A DNA stretch of 34,661 nucleotides. It comes from Acidobacteriota bacterium (lineage in GTDB: Bacteria > Acidobacteriota > Terriglobia > Acidiferrales > UBA7541). Under the pieces are notes generated by a model that saw nothing but the letters and a program-made list of their open reading frames with translations, was not told the DNA's origin and made no database searches. Position 1 is the first letter of the stretch. Each line of letters opens with the position of its first letter. Position numbers and translations under genes: made by a program. Below, in pieces: positions 1 through 7,833 of this stretch. The stretch covers positions 21,020 to 55,680 of the forward strand of contig PMUS01000110.1 in assembly GCA_003166795.1 (NCBI GenBank), written 5' to 3'.

Positions 1-972
1 GGCGGGCTCGATCCGCGCGTCGCGGCGATGACGATCAATAAAGTTTGCGGCTCGGGACTAAAAGCGGTCGGGCTGGCCGCACAGGCTGTGATGCTTGGCG
101 AATCGGAAATCGTGGTCGCGGGCGGCATGGAGTCCATGTCGAACGCCCCCTACCTGATGAAGGGCGCGCGCTCCGGCTTCCGCCTGGGCAATGCCGAACT
201 TCTCGACGCAATGATCGTGGACGGCTTGTGGGACGTTTACGAAAACTTCCATATGGGCCAGACCGGCGAACTCGTGGCCGAAAAATACGGCATCACGCGG
301 CAGGAACAGGACCAGTTCGCGCTCGAAAGCCACCAGAAGGCGGTGCGCGCGATAAAATCCTGCTTCGTCAGCGAGCAAATCGTTCCCATCGAGCTGCCAC
401 AGCGCAAGGGCCCGCCCATCGTCATCAAGACTGACGAATCGCCGCGCGAGGACACGTCGCTCGAGGCGCTAGCGAAGTTGAAGCCCGCTTTTAAGAAAGA
501 AGGCGGCACCGTGACCGCGGGGAATGCGCCGGGCACGAACGACGGTGCCGCGGCGGTTGTCGTCACCAGCGAAAAAAACGCCGCGCGAATAGGAAAGGCG
601 CCGATGGCCCGAATCGTCGCGCAAGCCGTCAGCGGAGTGGAACCGAAATGGGTGATGATGGCGCCGGTGGACGCGGTGGAAAAGCTACTCGCGAAAACCG
701 GCTGGGACCGCGATAAGGACGTGGACCTCTACGAGCTGAACGAAGCGTTCGCCGTCGCCGCGATCGCCGTGACGCGCGTGCTGAAGCTCGATCCCGCGAA
801 AGTGAATGTCAATGGAGGCGCAGTCGCGCTTGGCCACCCGATTGGCGCATCCGGTGCGCGCGTGCTGGTCACGCTGCTCTACGAATTGCAGCGCCGTAAT
901 TTGAAGCGCGGCATCGCCGCGCTGTGTCTTGGCGGCGGGAATGCGGTAGCGCTGGCTGTCGAGCGCCCGTAG
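1..972 (+). CDS. Acetyl-CoA acetyltransferase (thiolase), 5' truncated by window edge
   Basis: Thiolase family enzyme that condenses two acetyl-CoA or cleaves 3-ketoacyl-CoA, acting in the cytoplasm in fatty-acid or hydroxybutyrate metabolism. The frame is open from base 1, so the ATG at 28 is internal. About 323 residues are visible against roughly 390 for the family, so about 70 N-terminal residues lie outside the window. Visible signatures are the nucleophile cysteine in VCGSGLKA (visible residue 16), [17 protein letters not shown], the histidine in [10 protein letters not shown], and the second cysteine in [10 protein letters not shown] near the C-terminus. All catalytic residues expected in this portion are present. 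A 3-hydroxyacyl-CoA dehydrogenase lies about 2.6 kb downstream on the same strand, a usual partner, though minus-strand genes lie between them. Substrate chain length cannot be told from sequence. Confidence 0.93.
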   Translation, partial: GGLDPRVAAMTINKVCGSGLKAVGLAAQAVMLGESEIVVAGGMESMSNAPYLMKGARSGFRLGNAELLDAMIVDGLWDVYENFHMGQTGELVAEKYGITRQEQDQFALESHQKAVRAIKSCFVSEQIVPIELPQRKGPPIVIKTDESPREDTSLEALAKLKPAFKKEGGTVTAGNAPGTNDGAAAVVVTSEKNAARIGKAPMARIVAQAVSGVEPKWVMMAPVDAVEKLLAKTGWDRDKDVDLYELNEAFAVAAIAVTRVLKLDPAKVNVNGGAVALGHPIGASGARVLVTLLYELQRRNLKRGIAALCLGGGNAVALAVERP

Positions 973-1017
973 GAATGCTTTCGTGGCGGGCGCTTCGAGT
1001 CCGAAGCTTTTTCCTGC

Positions 1018-1494
1018 CTATAGTCGCGAAGCCAAAAAGAGTCCGCCGCAAACCGCTATTGCATCTTCGAGAAGTGCGATCGGGAAATCCGGCGAGTGCA
1101 GTGCCTTCACCGTTTTCGTGCGTACCTGATAGCCGCCGAACGTGCCGACGAGCGCGCCAATGACGCCGAGCAGCGCGCCGACCCACGGCGAGCCGCCCGC
1201 TCCCACGGTAAGAGTTGCAGCAGAAAGACCTCCCGTGATCATCCTTATCACTACTGAAGGAGGCGCCGTGCGCGGGCCGGTTTTCGGCAGCTTGTCGTTC
1301 ACAATCTCGCCGACCGCGGCGAGCGTGAATATGACGAGGGCGATCATCGTGCCCATGAACGAGAGATGAGTGCCTTGCAGGTTAATCCAGTGCAGATGCG
1401 CGGCCCAGCAAACTACCGCCGGCGCGGTCATGGCCCGTAGCCCGGCGATCACGCCAATCCCGAATGCCAGCGCGAGAACCAAGTTTGAATTCAT
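1018..1494 (-). CDS. DUF4126 family membrane protein
   Basis: 158-residue integral membrane protein that I assign to the DUF4126 family from the N-terminal pattern GLRAMTAPAVVCWAA after a hydrophobic segment. Function is unknown. Hydrophobic stretches lie at about residues 4-22, 46-65, 88-122 (Gly/Ala-rich, probably two helices) and 141-158, so four or five membrane helices are expected. The connecting loop around residues 66-85 is polar and basic (NDKLPKTGPRT). No ribosome-binding site is obvious before the ATG. The gene stands alone between the thiolase (convergent, 45 bp away) and the zinc-ribbon membrane protein (same strand, about 120 bp upstream). Family assignment is from memory of the motif. 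Confidence 0.75.
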   Translation of the reverse strand: MNSNLVLALAFGIGVIAGLRAMTAPAVVCWAAHLHWINLQGTHLSFMGTMIALVIFTLAAVGEIVNDKLPKTGPRTAPPSVVIRMITGGLSAATLTVGAGGSPWVGALLGVIGALVGTFGGYQVRTKTVKALHSPDFPIALLEDAIAVCGGLFLASRL

Positions 1495-1615
1495 GGCGAG
1501 AGATGCCTTTCAGCCGGCCGAAATGAACTTCCGGAAATGTTTCCGTTTCCGGACGGCCAGGCGAGGCCGGAGTATAACTCTTTTTTGCTTTCCGGTGGGT
1601 GAGCGCGGGTTCGCG

Positions 1616-2254
1616 CTAGAAATTCCGGACCGCCGGCTCAGTTCCCGCCGCCGCACCCAGCTCGCACCCGCAGTTCGGGCAAAAGCGGTCGGTTTCGACG
1701 ATCTCTCGCCTGCATTGCGGGCAGGAGGGATGCAGATCGCATTTGCAGCTCGGGCAGAAGTTGAATCGCGGGCCGACTGTCGCGGCGCACTTCGGGCAGG
1801 CATAAGGCAATGGTTCGCGAACTAGGAAATAGATGATGAATCCGAGGGCCAGATACGCTGGCATCAGGATCACGCACAGCAGGGTCCATAAGGTTGAATT
1901 CATGCCGCGGCGCTTCGCATCGCGATTCACGTAGCCGATCAGGAGTATCCACGGCACGATGAAGCACGACACAAGGGCCACTACTAATGCCATCGCAAGC
2001 GATGCGACCACTGCATTGACGTCGTCCGGCCACGGGTGACCGTTGTTTCCCACGCCACTTAAATTGATCAGCAGCGCAGTCGCCTCCGCGATGAGAAAGA
2101 GCGCAATCACGGTGACTACCAGCCACCGCGGAATCAGTTTCAGCTCGTCGCGAAAGCGCGAGTGCTCCTTTCTCCTGCGCAATCGAATCAGCCGTACGCG
2201 CTCGTTCCATGCGCTACTGACGCCCGCGCCAAGTCCCTGTTCGTTCCCGTTCAT
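1616..2254 (-). CDS. Membrane protein with C-terminal double zinc ribbon
   Basis: 212-residue protein of unknown function. It has a basic N-terminal cytoplasmic stretch, then hydrophobic segments at about residues 44-65, 81-109 and 121-145. The C-terminal domain carries four CxxC knuckles (CPKC, CPSC, CPQC, CPNC), enough for two zinc-ribbon modules of the double-zinc-ribbon type. The ATG at 2254 is preceded by a GAGGAG ribosome-binding site, which supports the start. It lies 39 bp downstream of the anti-sigma gene on the same strand and may be in the sigma/anti-sigma transcript. The zinc ribbons suggest protein or nucleic-acid contact at the membrane, but nothing more specific can be said. 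Confidence 0.75.
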   Translation of the reverse strand: MNGNEQGLGAGVSSAWNERVRLIRLRRRKEHSRFRDELKLIPRWLVVTVIALFLIAEATALLINLSGVGNNGHPWPDDVNAVVASLAMALVVALVSCFIVPWILLIGYVNRDAKRRGMNSTLWTLLCVILMPAYLALGFIIYFLVREPLPYACPKCAATVGPRFNFCPSCKCDLHPSCPQCRREIVETDRFCPNCGCELGAAAGTEPAVRNF

Positions 2255-2293
2255 CGCTCCTCACTTCCTTTCGCCCCGTCCGTGCACTGCTTC

Positions 2294-2770
2294 TCAGTCC
2301 AACTCCTGCCCAAATCCTCTTCTTCGGTCGGCGAGCACCGCACCCGCCGCAAACAGCGCGGGGATTGCCCACCACAGGACGAATCCCATCTCCCAGAGTG
2401 TCTTGGGCATGCCGGTGCGTTCTCCCATCCATGCGAATCCGCGCCATACCCAGGGCGCCGAAGCTACCCCTGCGACCCACGAAACGCCACTGACGGCCCA
2501 CAAAAGCTTGTTGCCTATGCCTCGCTCGCGCAGCGCATCCGCGCGCAGCCGGACGCGCAATTGGGTCCGGCTCGCGAGGCCGCGAGGCACTTCGAGACCG
2601 ACGCTCCGCAATGAAGCGAGCGCGCGATTCGTCTCGCCGGCCACGTGAGAGCACTGTTCGCAATCGCGCAGATGCTCCGCCAGCCAGGCATGGTCCGCAT
2701 CGGAGAGAATTCCCTCAATGCGCTCCTCGTCCATCAGTCGCCCTGCTCGCGCGTGCGCGGCTTCGGTCAT
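2294..2770 (-). CDS. Putative zinc-finger anti-sigma factor
   Basis: 158-residue protein with an N-terminal HxxxCxxC element (HLRDCEQC, about residues 33-40). This is the signature of ZAS/zf-HC2 anti-sigma domains, which hold ECF sigma factors inactive. A hydrophobic stretch around residues 88-112 and a clearer helix around 128-146 suggest membrane anchoring. The ATG overlaps the stop codon of the upstream sigma gene by four bases (2767-2770), implying translational coupling and a 1:1 pair. The partner and the motif agree, so the role is well supported as inference. The signal sensed is not visible. Confidence 0.8.
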   Translation of the reverse strand: MTEAAHARAGRLMDEERIEGILSDADHAWLAEHLRDCEQCSHVAGETNRALASLRSVGLEVPRGLASRTQLRVRLRADALRERGIGNKLLWAVSGVSWVAGVASAPWVWRGFAWMGERTGMPKTLWEMGFVLWWAIPALFAAGAVLADRRRGFGQELD

Positions 2771-3336
2771 ACGCCCCCCTCTGGCAACACTTTGCGCAAT
2801 GCCTCAAGGCCTCGGTACAGTCGCGATTTCACGGTCGAGACCGGGGTACTCATCACCGATGCAATTTCCTCGAGCCCCATTTCCTCTTGAAAGCGCAGCA
2901 ACAGCACCTCGCGAAAGACGACCGGAACGCGGCCGAGTGACGTGTGCACCACTGCTTCATTCTGCTGCTGGACCGCTAGCTGCAGCGGAGACTCCTCCGG
3001 CAGCGTCGCGGGCTCGAAGGGGACTGCGTCCTCGCCGGGGTCCATCAGCGCGTCCAAACTTTGCGGTTTCTTCTTGCGCTGCCAGTCGATTACGAGATTG
3101 CGCGCAATGGTGAAGAGCCATGCCTCGAATTTCCATTTCACGTTGTATTGGTGCCCGCGTTCGAGCACGCGTATCCATGTTTCCTGAAAGAAATCTTCCG
3201 CGCGCTCGTGGTCGCCGGTCAGATGAACGAGATATCGAAACAGCCGATATTGATACCGCTCGATCAAGCGGTCGAGCAAGTCGGGATCGCGCCGCTTCAG
3301 GCCGCGGGTGATAGTTGTCGCGTCGTCTTCGATCAT
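2767..3336 (-). CDS. ECF-type RNA polymerase sigma factor
   Basis: Sigma-70 family protein that directs RNA polymerase to a small regulon. Region 2 is seen in LIERYQYRLFRYL and EDFFQETWIRVLER followed by FEAWLFTIARNLVIDW. Region 4 is the C-terminal helix-turn-helix with EEMGLEEIASVM and STVKSRLYRGLEALR. The frame stays open upstream to 3492. I chose the ATG at 3336 because it gives a 189-residue protein of typical ECF length, beginning about 24 residues before the first conserved helix. ATGs at 3396 and 3420 are alternatives, and none of the three has a clear ribosome-binding site. A TATACC lies about seven bases before the 3420 ATG, so a leaderless start there is possible. Its stop overlaps the anti-sigma start. 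Confidence 0.85.
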   Translation of the reverse strand: MIEDDATTITRGLKRRDPDLLDRLIERYQYRLFRYLVHLTGDHERAEDFFQETWIRVLERGHQYNVKWKFEAWLFTIARNLVIDWQRKKKPQSLDALMDPGEDAVPFEPATLPEESPLQLAVQQQNEAVVHTSLGRVPVVFREVLLLRFQEEMGLEEIASVMSTPVSTVKSRLYRGLEALRKVLPEGGV

Positions 3337-3556
3337 CGAGGAGAAAAGGAGGCTGGGCCGCGCTCCGTCCAGGAGCGCATTCAAAGTCCCCGGCATGGCC
3401 GATGTTAGAGTCGCGCTCATTCTACTGGGTATACGTTCCAGGCCGCCAAAAAGACTCACGCCCTTGGCCGTTAGTCTCGACCTGCCCTCCATCCGCGAGT
3501 GGTCCCCAAACCCGCCCTACAACATCCACCGCGGTTCCGCTATCATCACCTCGACA

Positions 3557-4414
3557 ATGTCCGCCGAATCAATCAAGACGGTCGCCGTCCTCGGCGCCGG
3601 GACGATGGGCAACGGTGTCGCCCATGTGTTCGCGCGCGCGGGCCACACCGTAATTCTTCGCGACGTGGAACAGCGCTTCCTCGATCGCGGCCTGGAAACC
3701 ATCGGCAAGAATCTCGACCGCGAAGTGAAAAAGGAAAAAATCACCGCCGCGGAGAAATCCGCCACGCTTTCGAGGATTCAGCCCACGACGGACATGAGCA
3801 GGCTCGCCGCCGCGGAATTCGCCGTCGAGGCCGTTCCCGAGCAGCTCGACCTGAAAGTTCGCGTGCTGAAGGAGGCGGACGCCGTGCTGCGGCCGGGCGT
3901 GATCCTCGCGAGCAACACGTCTTCCATTTCGATCTCGAAGCTCGCCAGTGAGACGAGCCGGGCCGACAAATTCATCGGCATGCACTTCTTTAACCCCGTG
4001 CCCGTGATGGCGCTCGTGGAGGTGATTCGCGGTCGCGCGACAAGCGAGGAGACGTTTCGGACCACGATGTCGCTGTGCGAGAAGCTGGGCAAGAAACCGG
4101 TGGGCGTGAATGACTCTCCCGGCTTCGTGTCCAATCGCGTGCTGATGCCGATGATCAACGAAGCGGCATTCGCAGTGATGGAAGGCGTCGCGACGCCGGA
4201 AGCTGTGGACGCGGTGATGAAGCTCGGCATGAACCACCCGATGGGACCGCTCGAGCTCGCCGATTTGATCGGCCTCGATGTCTGCGTGGACATCATGGAT
4301 GTGCTGCACCGCGGGTTCGGCGCCGCGAAATATGCGGCGTGTCAGCTGCTCAGGCAGTATGTGTCCGCGGGCCGCCTGGGCCGCAAATCGGGGCAGGGGT
4401 TTTACAAGTATTGA
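3557..4414 (+). CDS. 3-hydroxybutyryl/3-hydroxyacyl-CoA dehydrogenase
   Basis: 285-residue NAD-dependent dehydrogenase interconverting 3-hydroxyacyl-CoA and 3-ketoacyl-CoA in the cytoplasm. The N-terminal Rossmann fold has GAGTMG at residues 13-18. The catalytic pair is His143 (GMHFFNPVP) with Glu155 (ALVEV). NRVLMPMINEA and NHPMGPLELADLIGLDV mark the C-terminal helical domain, and GRLGRKSGQGFYKY ends the protein as in the family. The frame is open to 3308, but the 83 extra residues have no family counterpart and overlap the divergent sigma gene, so the ATG at 3557 is the start. Length matches stand-alone Hbd/PaaH enzymes rather than the large FadB fusion. Together with the thiolase it could serve beta-oxidation or C4 metabolism. 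Confidence 0.94.
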   Translation: MSAESIKTVAVLGAGTMGNGVAHVFARAGHTVILRDVEQRFLDRGLETIGKNLDREVKKEKITAAEKSATLSRIQPTTDMSRLAAAEFAVEAVPEQLDLKVRVLKEADAVLRPGVILASNTSSISISKLASETSRADKFIGMHFFNPVPVMALVEVIRGRATSEETFRTTMSLCEKLGKKPVGVNDSPGFVSNRVLMPMINEAAFAVMEGVATPEAVDAVMKLGMNHPMGPLELADLIGLDVCVDIMDVLHRGFGAAKYAACQLLRQYVSAGRLGRKSGQGFYKY

Positions 4415-4542
4415 CGCGGCCGGCCGGGGTTGCGTGTGTTGGCAGGAGAGTGCCAAGTTTGTGCGCCGCGCACGGTATACGGCGCCCCTACGGGAGAAAT
4501 GCCTACCCGGAACGGCTCTAGAAACTCCGCGTAAAAAAAACG
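4415..4542 (+). other. Intergenic hairpin sequence upstream of recA
   Basis: No gene is seen. Bases 4463-4468 (GCGCCG) pair with 4480-4485 (CGGCGC), and the stem is followed by CCCCTAC. A similar GC-rich hairpin, also followed by CCCCTAC, lies on the other side of recA at 5847-5868. It may be a dispersed intergenic repeat or the end of the 3-hydroxyacyl-CoA dehydrogenase transcript; no T-run follows the stem. Confidence 0.4.
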
Positions 4543-4561
4543 CTTTCGCCTTTTGTTCGCC
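4543..4561 (+). promoter_or_regulatory. Candidate LexA operator (recA)
   Basis: The 19-bp element CTTTCGCCTTTTGTTCGCC matches the element in the lexA promoter (23938-23956) at 17 of 19 positions. It contains the direct repeat TTCGC-N6-TTCGC, period 11, which can also be written TTTC-N7-GTTC. That spacing is the same as the alphaproteobacterial LexA box GTTC-N7-GTTC. It lies just upstream of the recA -10 region, where a repressor would block polymerase. Assignment to LexA is inference from the shared element and the two target genes. Confidence 0.65.
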
Positions 4562-4564
4562 ATA

Positions 4565-4573
4565 TGCTAATAT
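4565..4573 (+). promoter_or_regulatory. recA promoter, extended -10
   Basis: TGC followed by TAATAT is a good extended -10 hexamer. At 17-bp spacing the -35 position falls at 4545-4550 (TTCGCC), a poor match lying inside the candidate operator. A weak -35 with an extended -10 is a common arrangement at repressed promoters. The implied transcript starts near 4580, about 90 nt before the recA ATG. Confidence 0.6.
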
Positions 4574-4672
4574 GACGTCCAGAAAGCAAATGGGGCCGGG
4601 CGCTGGGGCAGTCTGGTAGAATCGGGCCGCCCGCCAAGGCGGGACCTAAACGAAAGCCTCTCGAGGTGCAAT

Positions 4673-5764
4673 ATGAACGACGAAAAAACTAAAAATCTGG
4701 AATTGGCAATCTCGCAAATTGAAAAGTCGTACGGCAAAGGCTCGATCATGCGTCTGGGGAACCGCGACGTGCTCGTTCCCGTGAGCGTGATCCCCAGCGG
4801 CTCGATTTCGATTGACGCAGCTCTCGGCGTGGGGGGATTCCCGCGCGGCCGCGTGATCGAAGTGTACGGACCGGAATCGGGCGGCAAGACGACGCTGACT
4901 CTTCACGTGATCGCCGAAGCGCAAAAGCTCGGCGGCATCGCTGCGTTCATAGATGCCGAGCACGCGCTGGATCCCGTCTACGCGCGCAAATTGGGCGTGG
5001 ATGTTGACAACCTTCTCGTTTCGCAGCCGGACAATGGCGAACAAGCCCTCGAAATCGCGCAAGAGCTGATCCGCTCAAACGCCGTGGACATCGTCGTGGT
5101 GGACTCTGTGGCTGCGCTTGTGCCCAAGGCCGAACTCGAAGGCGACATGGGCGATCCGCAGATGGGTTTGCAGGCGCGGCTAATGTCGCAGGCGCTGCGC
5201 AAGCTCACCGGAATCGTGTCGAAATCGCGCACCTGCCTGATCTTCATCAACCAGATCCGCGAAAAAATCGGCGTGATGTTCGGCAATCCCGAAACCACCA
5301 CGGGCGGCCGCGCGCTGAAGTTCTATTCTTCGATCCGCGTGGATATCCGCCGGATCCAAGCGATCAAGGATGGCGACCGCGTCGTAGGGTCGCGCACGCG
5401 CGCGAAAATCGTGAAGAACAAAGTGGCGGCGCCGTTCCGCGAGGCCGAATTCGACATCATCTACGGAGAAGGCGTGTCCCGGGAAGGCGACCTGCTCGAC
5501 CTCGGGGTGGCGAAGGGCCTGCTGGAAAAATCCGGCACGTGGATTTCCTACAAGAGTGAGCGCCTGGGCCAGGGCCGCGAAAATGCGCGCCTGTTCCTCC
5601 GCGAGCATACGGACATCCGCGACAAAATCGAGCACGAGCTGCGCAAAATGCTCGGCCTTCCGTCGGCGCATTCTTCCGACGACTCCAAGAAACCCACCGC
5701 CGCGGAAGCGGAGAAGCCGGCCGTCAAGGCGGCTGCCGCCGGCCAAGCCCGCGCCGCGCGCTAG
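4673..5764 (+). CDS. recA: Recombinase RecA
   Basis: 363-residue DNA-dependent ATPase that forms filaments on single-stranded DNA, performs strand exchange and stimulates LexA self-cleavage. Clear RecA features are the start [20 protein letters not shown], the Walker A loop GPESGGKTT, the [20 protein letters not shown] block, [11 protein letters not shown] (Walker B), and the L2-region stretch ending in [23 protein letters not shown] just before the ATG supports the start. The C-terminal tail after the conserved core (from about residue 335) is rich in Ala, Lys and Glu and ends in basic residues, unlike the acidic tail of E. coli RecA. The gene appears monocistronic, with hairpin elements on both sides, and is probably SOS-regulated through the element at 4543-4561. 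Confidence 0.99.
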   Translation: MNDEKTKNLELAISQIEKSYGKGSIMRLGNRDVLVPVSVIPSGSISIDAALGVGGFPRGRVIEVYGPESGGKTTLTLHVIAEAQKLGGIAAFIDAEHALDPVYARKLGVDVDNLLVSQPDNGEQALEIAQELIRSNAVDIVVVDSVAALVPKAELEGDMGDPQMGLQARLMSQALRKLTGIVSKSRTCLIFINQIREKIGVMFGNPETTTGGRALKFYSSIRVDIRRIQAIKDGDRVVGSRTRAKIVKNKVAAPFREAEFDIIYGEGVSREGDLLDLGVAKGLLEKSGTWISYKSERLGQGRENARLFLREHTDIRDKIEHELRKMLGLPSAHSSDDSKKPTAAEAEKPAVKAAAAGQARAAR

Positions 5765-5824
5765 AATCGACGCTGCGTGCGTTGGTTTTACGGGGAACGG
5801 CGAAGGCTCGCGACGTTCATCTGC

Positions 5825-5899
5825 CGGGCGCAGCCCGACCGAAATCGGCGCGGCAAGCATGCTGCGCCCCTACAAAACCGCGGCGCATTTTCCGCCGCG
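5825..5899 (+). repeat. Three consecutive hairpins after recA
   Basis: Three inverted repeats fill the recA-DinB gap. The first is 5825-5829/5833-5837 (CGGGC, loop GCA, GCCCG). The second is 5847-5851/5864-5868 (GGCGC/GCGCC), followed by CCCCTAC. The third is 5879-5885/5893-5899, a 7-bp stem that ends one base before the ribosome-binding site of the next gene. None is followed by a T-run, so they are not textbook terminators. The second resembles the hairpin before recA at 4463-4485 and is probably another copy of a dispersed intergenic element. Confidence 0.45.
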
Positions 5900-5912
5900 A
5901 AGAGAGGTACAT

Positions 5913-6455
5913 ATGACTCCGGCCGAACGTGAACGGGTTTCATCCTACCTCTTGGAGACGCGCGAGAAGCTTCTCCGCACGGCGAAAGGCCTTTCGCCGA
6001 CCCAACTCCAATACAAACCTGCGTCCGATCGCTGGTCGGTGGCGGAATGCCTCGAGCACATTACCGTTACCGAGGGCTTTATTCTCGCCAACATCAACAA
6101 CACGCTGCAACAGGCGGCGGGTTCTTCCATACCTGGCATGGGTGACGATGGCATCGTGCAAATGGTCGCCGATCGCTCCACTCGCGTGAAAGGCCCCGAG
6201 CGCCTGATGCCTGCGGGTCAATGGGCGCACGACAGGCTCCTCGGCGAATTCGAATCCACGCGCAAACGCACCGCTGATTTCGCCGCCGCTACAGACGTAC
6301 CGCTTCGCCAATATGCATTCCCGCACCCGATGCTCGGCGCGCTCGATTGCTACCAGTGGCTGCTTGTGATTGGCGCGCACGGCGAACGCCACCGCCTGCA
6401 GGCTGAGGAGGTCATGGCCGACGCGGGATTCCCTCGTGCTGCGGCTGCCGAATAG
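5913..6455 (+). CDS. DinB-like four-helix-bundle protein
   Basis: 180-residue soluble protein of the DinB/YfiT-like superfamily, whose members are metal-binding four-helix bundles, some acting as thiol-dependent transferases. Typical features are the N-terminal helix, RWSVAECLEHITVTEG with the first metal-ligand histidine (about residue 51), and the C-terminal HGERHRLQAEEVM segment with two more histidines. The three histidines are spaced as in the family. The frame is open upstream into recA, but the ATG at 5913 has AGAGAGG at 5901-5907 and begins at the natural domain start. The substrate cannot be predicted. The family name recalls an SOS gene, but no operator like that of recA is seen here. 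Confidence 0.85.
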   Translation: MTPAERERVSSYLLETREKLLRTAKGLSPTQLQYKPASDRWSVAECLEHITVTEGFILANINNTLQQAAGSSIPGMGDDGIVQMVADRSTRVKGPERLMPAGQWAHDRLLGEFESTRKRTADFAAATDVPLRQYAFPHPMLGALDCYQWLLVIGAHGERHRLQAEEVMADAGFPRAAAAE

Positions 6456-6648
6456 CGCGCCATCATTAGATGTTCCTCATAGTCCGCGAATCGCGCCCCA
6501 CCAAGGAAATTCCTGTCCTTACGACCAGTTGCGCCGCCGCCATGCCGAGGTGGAAAATGAACGTGGTATTTTAGTTGCGCAGCCACGGCGTGCTTCCATA
6601 GACTGAGCGTGGCTGACGGCCTTGCGGAAGTCGGCATCTAACAAAGAC

Positions 6649-7734
6649 ATGCGACGGACCCCAGCTCTCCAATACGCAGTCTCAATTTTGTGCTTCGTCC
6701 TCATCGGAGGATCGAGCAGTGCATTTGGCGCGCCTCCGCTGCGCCATCGCCACGCGCGCGTCGTCGAAAACGTTGATCCTGCCAAGGACGATGTGACCGC
6801 GAACGACGATCCGGTCGTCCGGCAGGTCGCCGTGGACGCCCTGGGCCATGAAAAGGGATCGGTGGTTGCGGTTGATCCCACGAACGGCCGCATCCTCGCG
6901 ATCGTCAACCAAAAAATGGCGTTCTCCGCCGGCTTCGAGCCTTGCTCGACGATCAAGCCTTTCGTCGCGCTCGCAGGGCTTCAGGAAGGCGTGATCACTC
7001 GCGACACGATGGTTCGAGTCGGCAATCGCCGCTACATGGACCTCACCGAGGCCATGGCGCACTCAAACAACAAATTCTTTGAAGCCGTCGGCTCGCAGCT
7101 CGGCTTTGATCGCTTGATCAAGTACCACGAGCTACTCGGACTTGGCCAGCGTGTGGGATACAACATTCCTGAAGAGCAGCCCGGACATCTGCCATCATCG
7201 CCTCCGCTGTTTGGCGGGGCCGCGCGCATGTCGAGCTTTGGTGAAGGCATCCGCATCACGCCGTTTCAGCTCGCTTCGCTCGTGGGAACTCTCGCCGAAG
7301 GCGGCGAACAGTTTTACTTGCAGTATCCCCGCACGGACGAGGAGCGCCAGAATTTTCAGCCCCGCGTCAGGCAGCAATTGGACATCGCACCGTTGCTTCC
7401 CGATCTACGCGAAGGCATGCTGGCCGCGGTGATGTACGGCACGGCCAAGCGCAGCTACGACCCGGATGGCGAACAGGATCTGGGAAAGACGGGCACGTGC
7501 AACGATGAAGGCGTGGGCGGCCGCCTCGGGTGGTTCGCTTCCTACGCGGATCAGGCTCATCCGAAAATCGTGATTGTGGTTCTGCTTCACGGAGGCAGCC
7601 GGATCATCAGCGGCCCGCACGCCTCGCAAATTGCCGGCCGCATCTACCGAAGCCTCTACGCCCGGAATTATTTCGCCGACGCCAATTCGCCTCATATCAC
7701 GGAGTTCGCCGCTTCATCAACTGGTTCCCGCTAG
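6649..7734 (+). CDS. Secreted penicillin-binding transpeptidase-domain protein
   Basis: 361-residue serine acyl-transferase of the penicillin-binding fold. Residues 1-27 form a signal peptide (hydrophobic YAVSILCFVLIGGSSSAFGA). The three active-site motifs are present: STIK (Ser100, Lys103), SNN (Ser139) and KTGT (Lys280). The protein is little more than the transpeptidase domain. No glycosyltransferase, PASTA or large dimerisation domain is seen, so it is shorter than class A or B PBPs. It could be a compact D,D-transpeptidase, a carboxypeptidase-like enzyme or a beta-lactam-sensing relative. The frame extends to a TTG at 6622; the ATG at 6649 gives a standard signal peptide, though the ribosome-binding site is weak. 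Neighbours give no operon context. Confidence 0.85.
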   Translation: MRRTPALQYAVSILCFVLIGGSSSAFGAPPLRHRHARVVENVDPAKDDVTANDDPVVRQVAVDALGHEKGSVVAVDPTNGRILAIVNQKMAFSAGFEPCSTIKPFVALAGLQEGVITRDTMVRVGNRRYMDLTEAMAHSNNKFFEAVGSQLGFDRLIKYHELLGLGQRVGYNIPEEQPGHLPSSPPLFGGAARMSSFGEGIRITPFQLASLVGTLAEGGEQFYLQYPRTDEERQNFQPRVRQQLDIAPLLPDLREGMLAAVMYGTAKRSYDPDGEQDLGKTGTCNDEGVGGRLGWFASYADQAHPKIVIVVLLHGGSRIISGPHASQIAGRIYRSLYARNYFADANSPHITEFAASSTGSR

Positions 7735-7833
7735 ACTTCATCACCCGAAATCGCGCTCTTGCGCGCCGCGGCGTGCGCGGTGTATACGTCTCTCGCGGCA
7801 TTTTCAATTTGAAAAACCCGGGGAGGCTTTCGC

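Noticed and set aside
3569-4456. 295-codon open frame antisense to the 3-hydroxyacyl-CoA dehydrogenase
   Set aside because: Complementary shadow of a well-supported gene. It is His/Arg-rich with no family motif and no ribosome-binding site.
5913-6455. SOS polymerase DinB (Pol IV)
   Set aside because: The protein is the unrelated 180-residue DinB/YfiT helix-bundle family, with no polymerase motifs.
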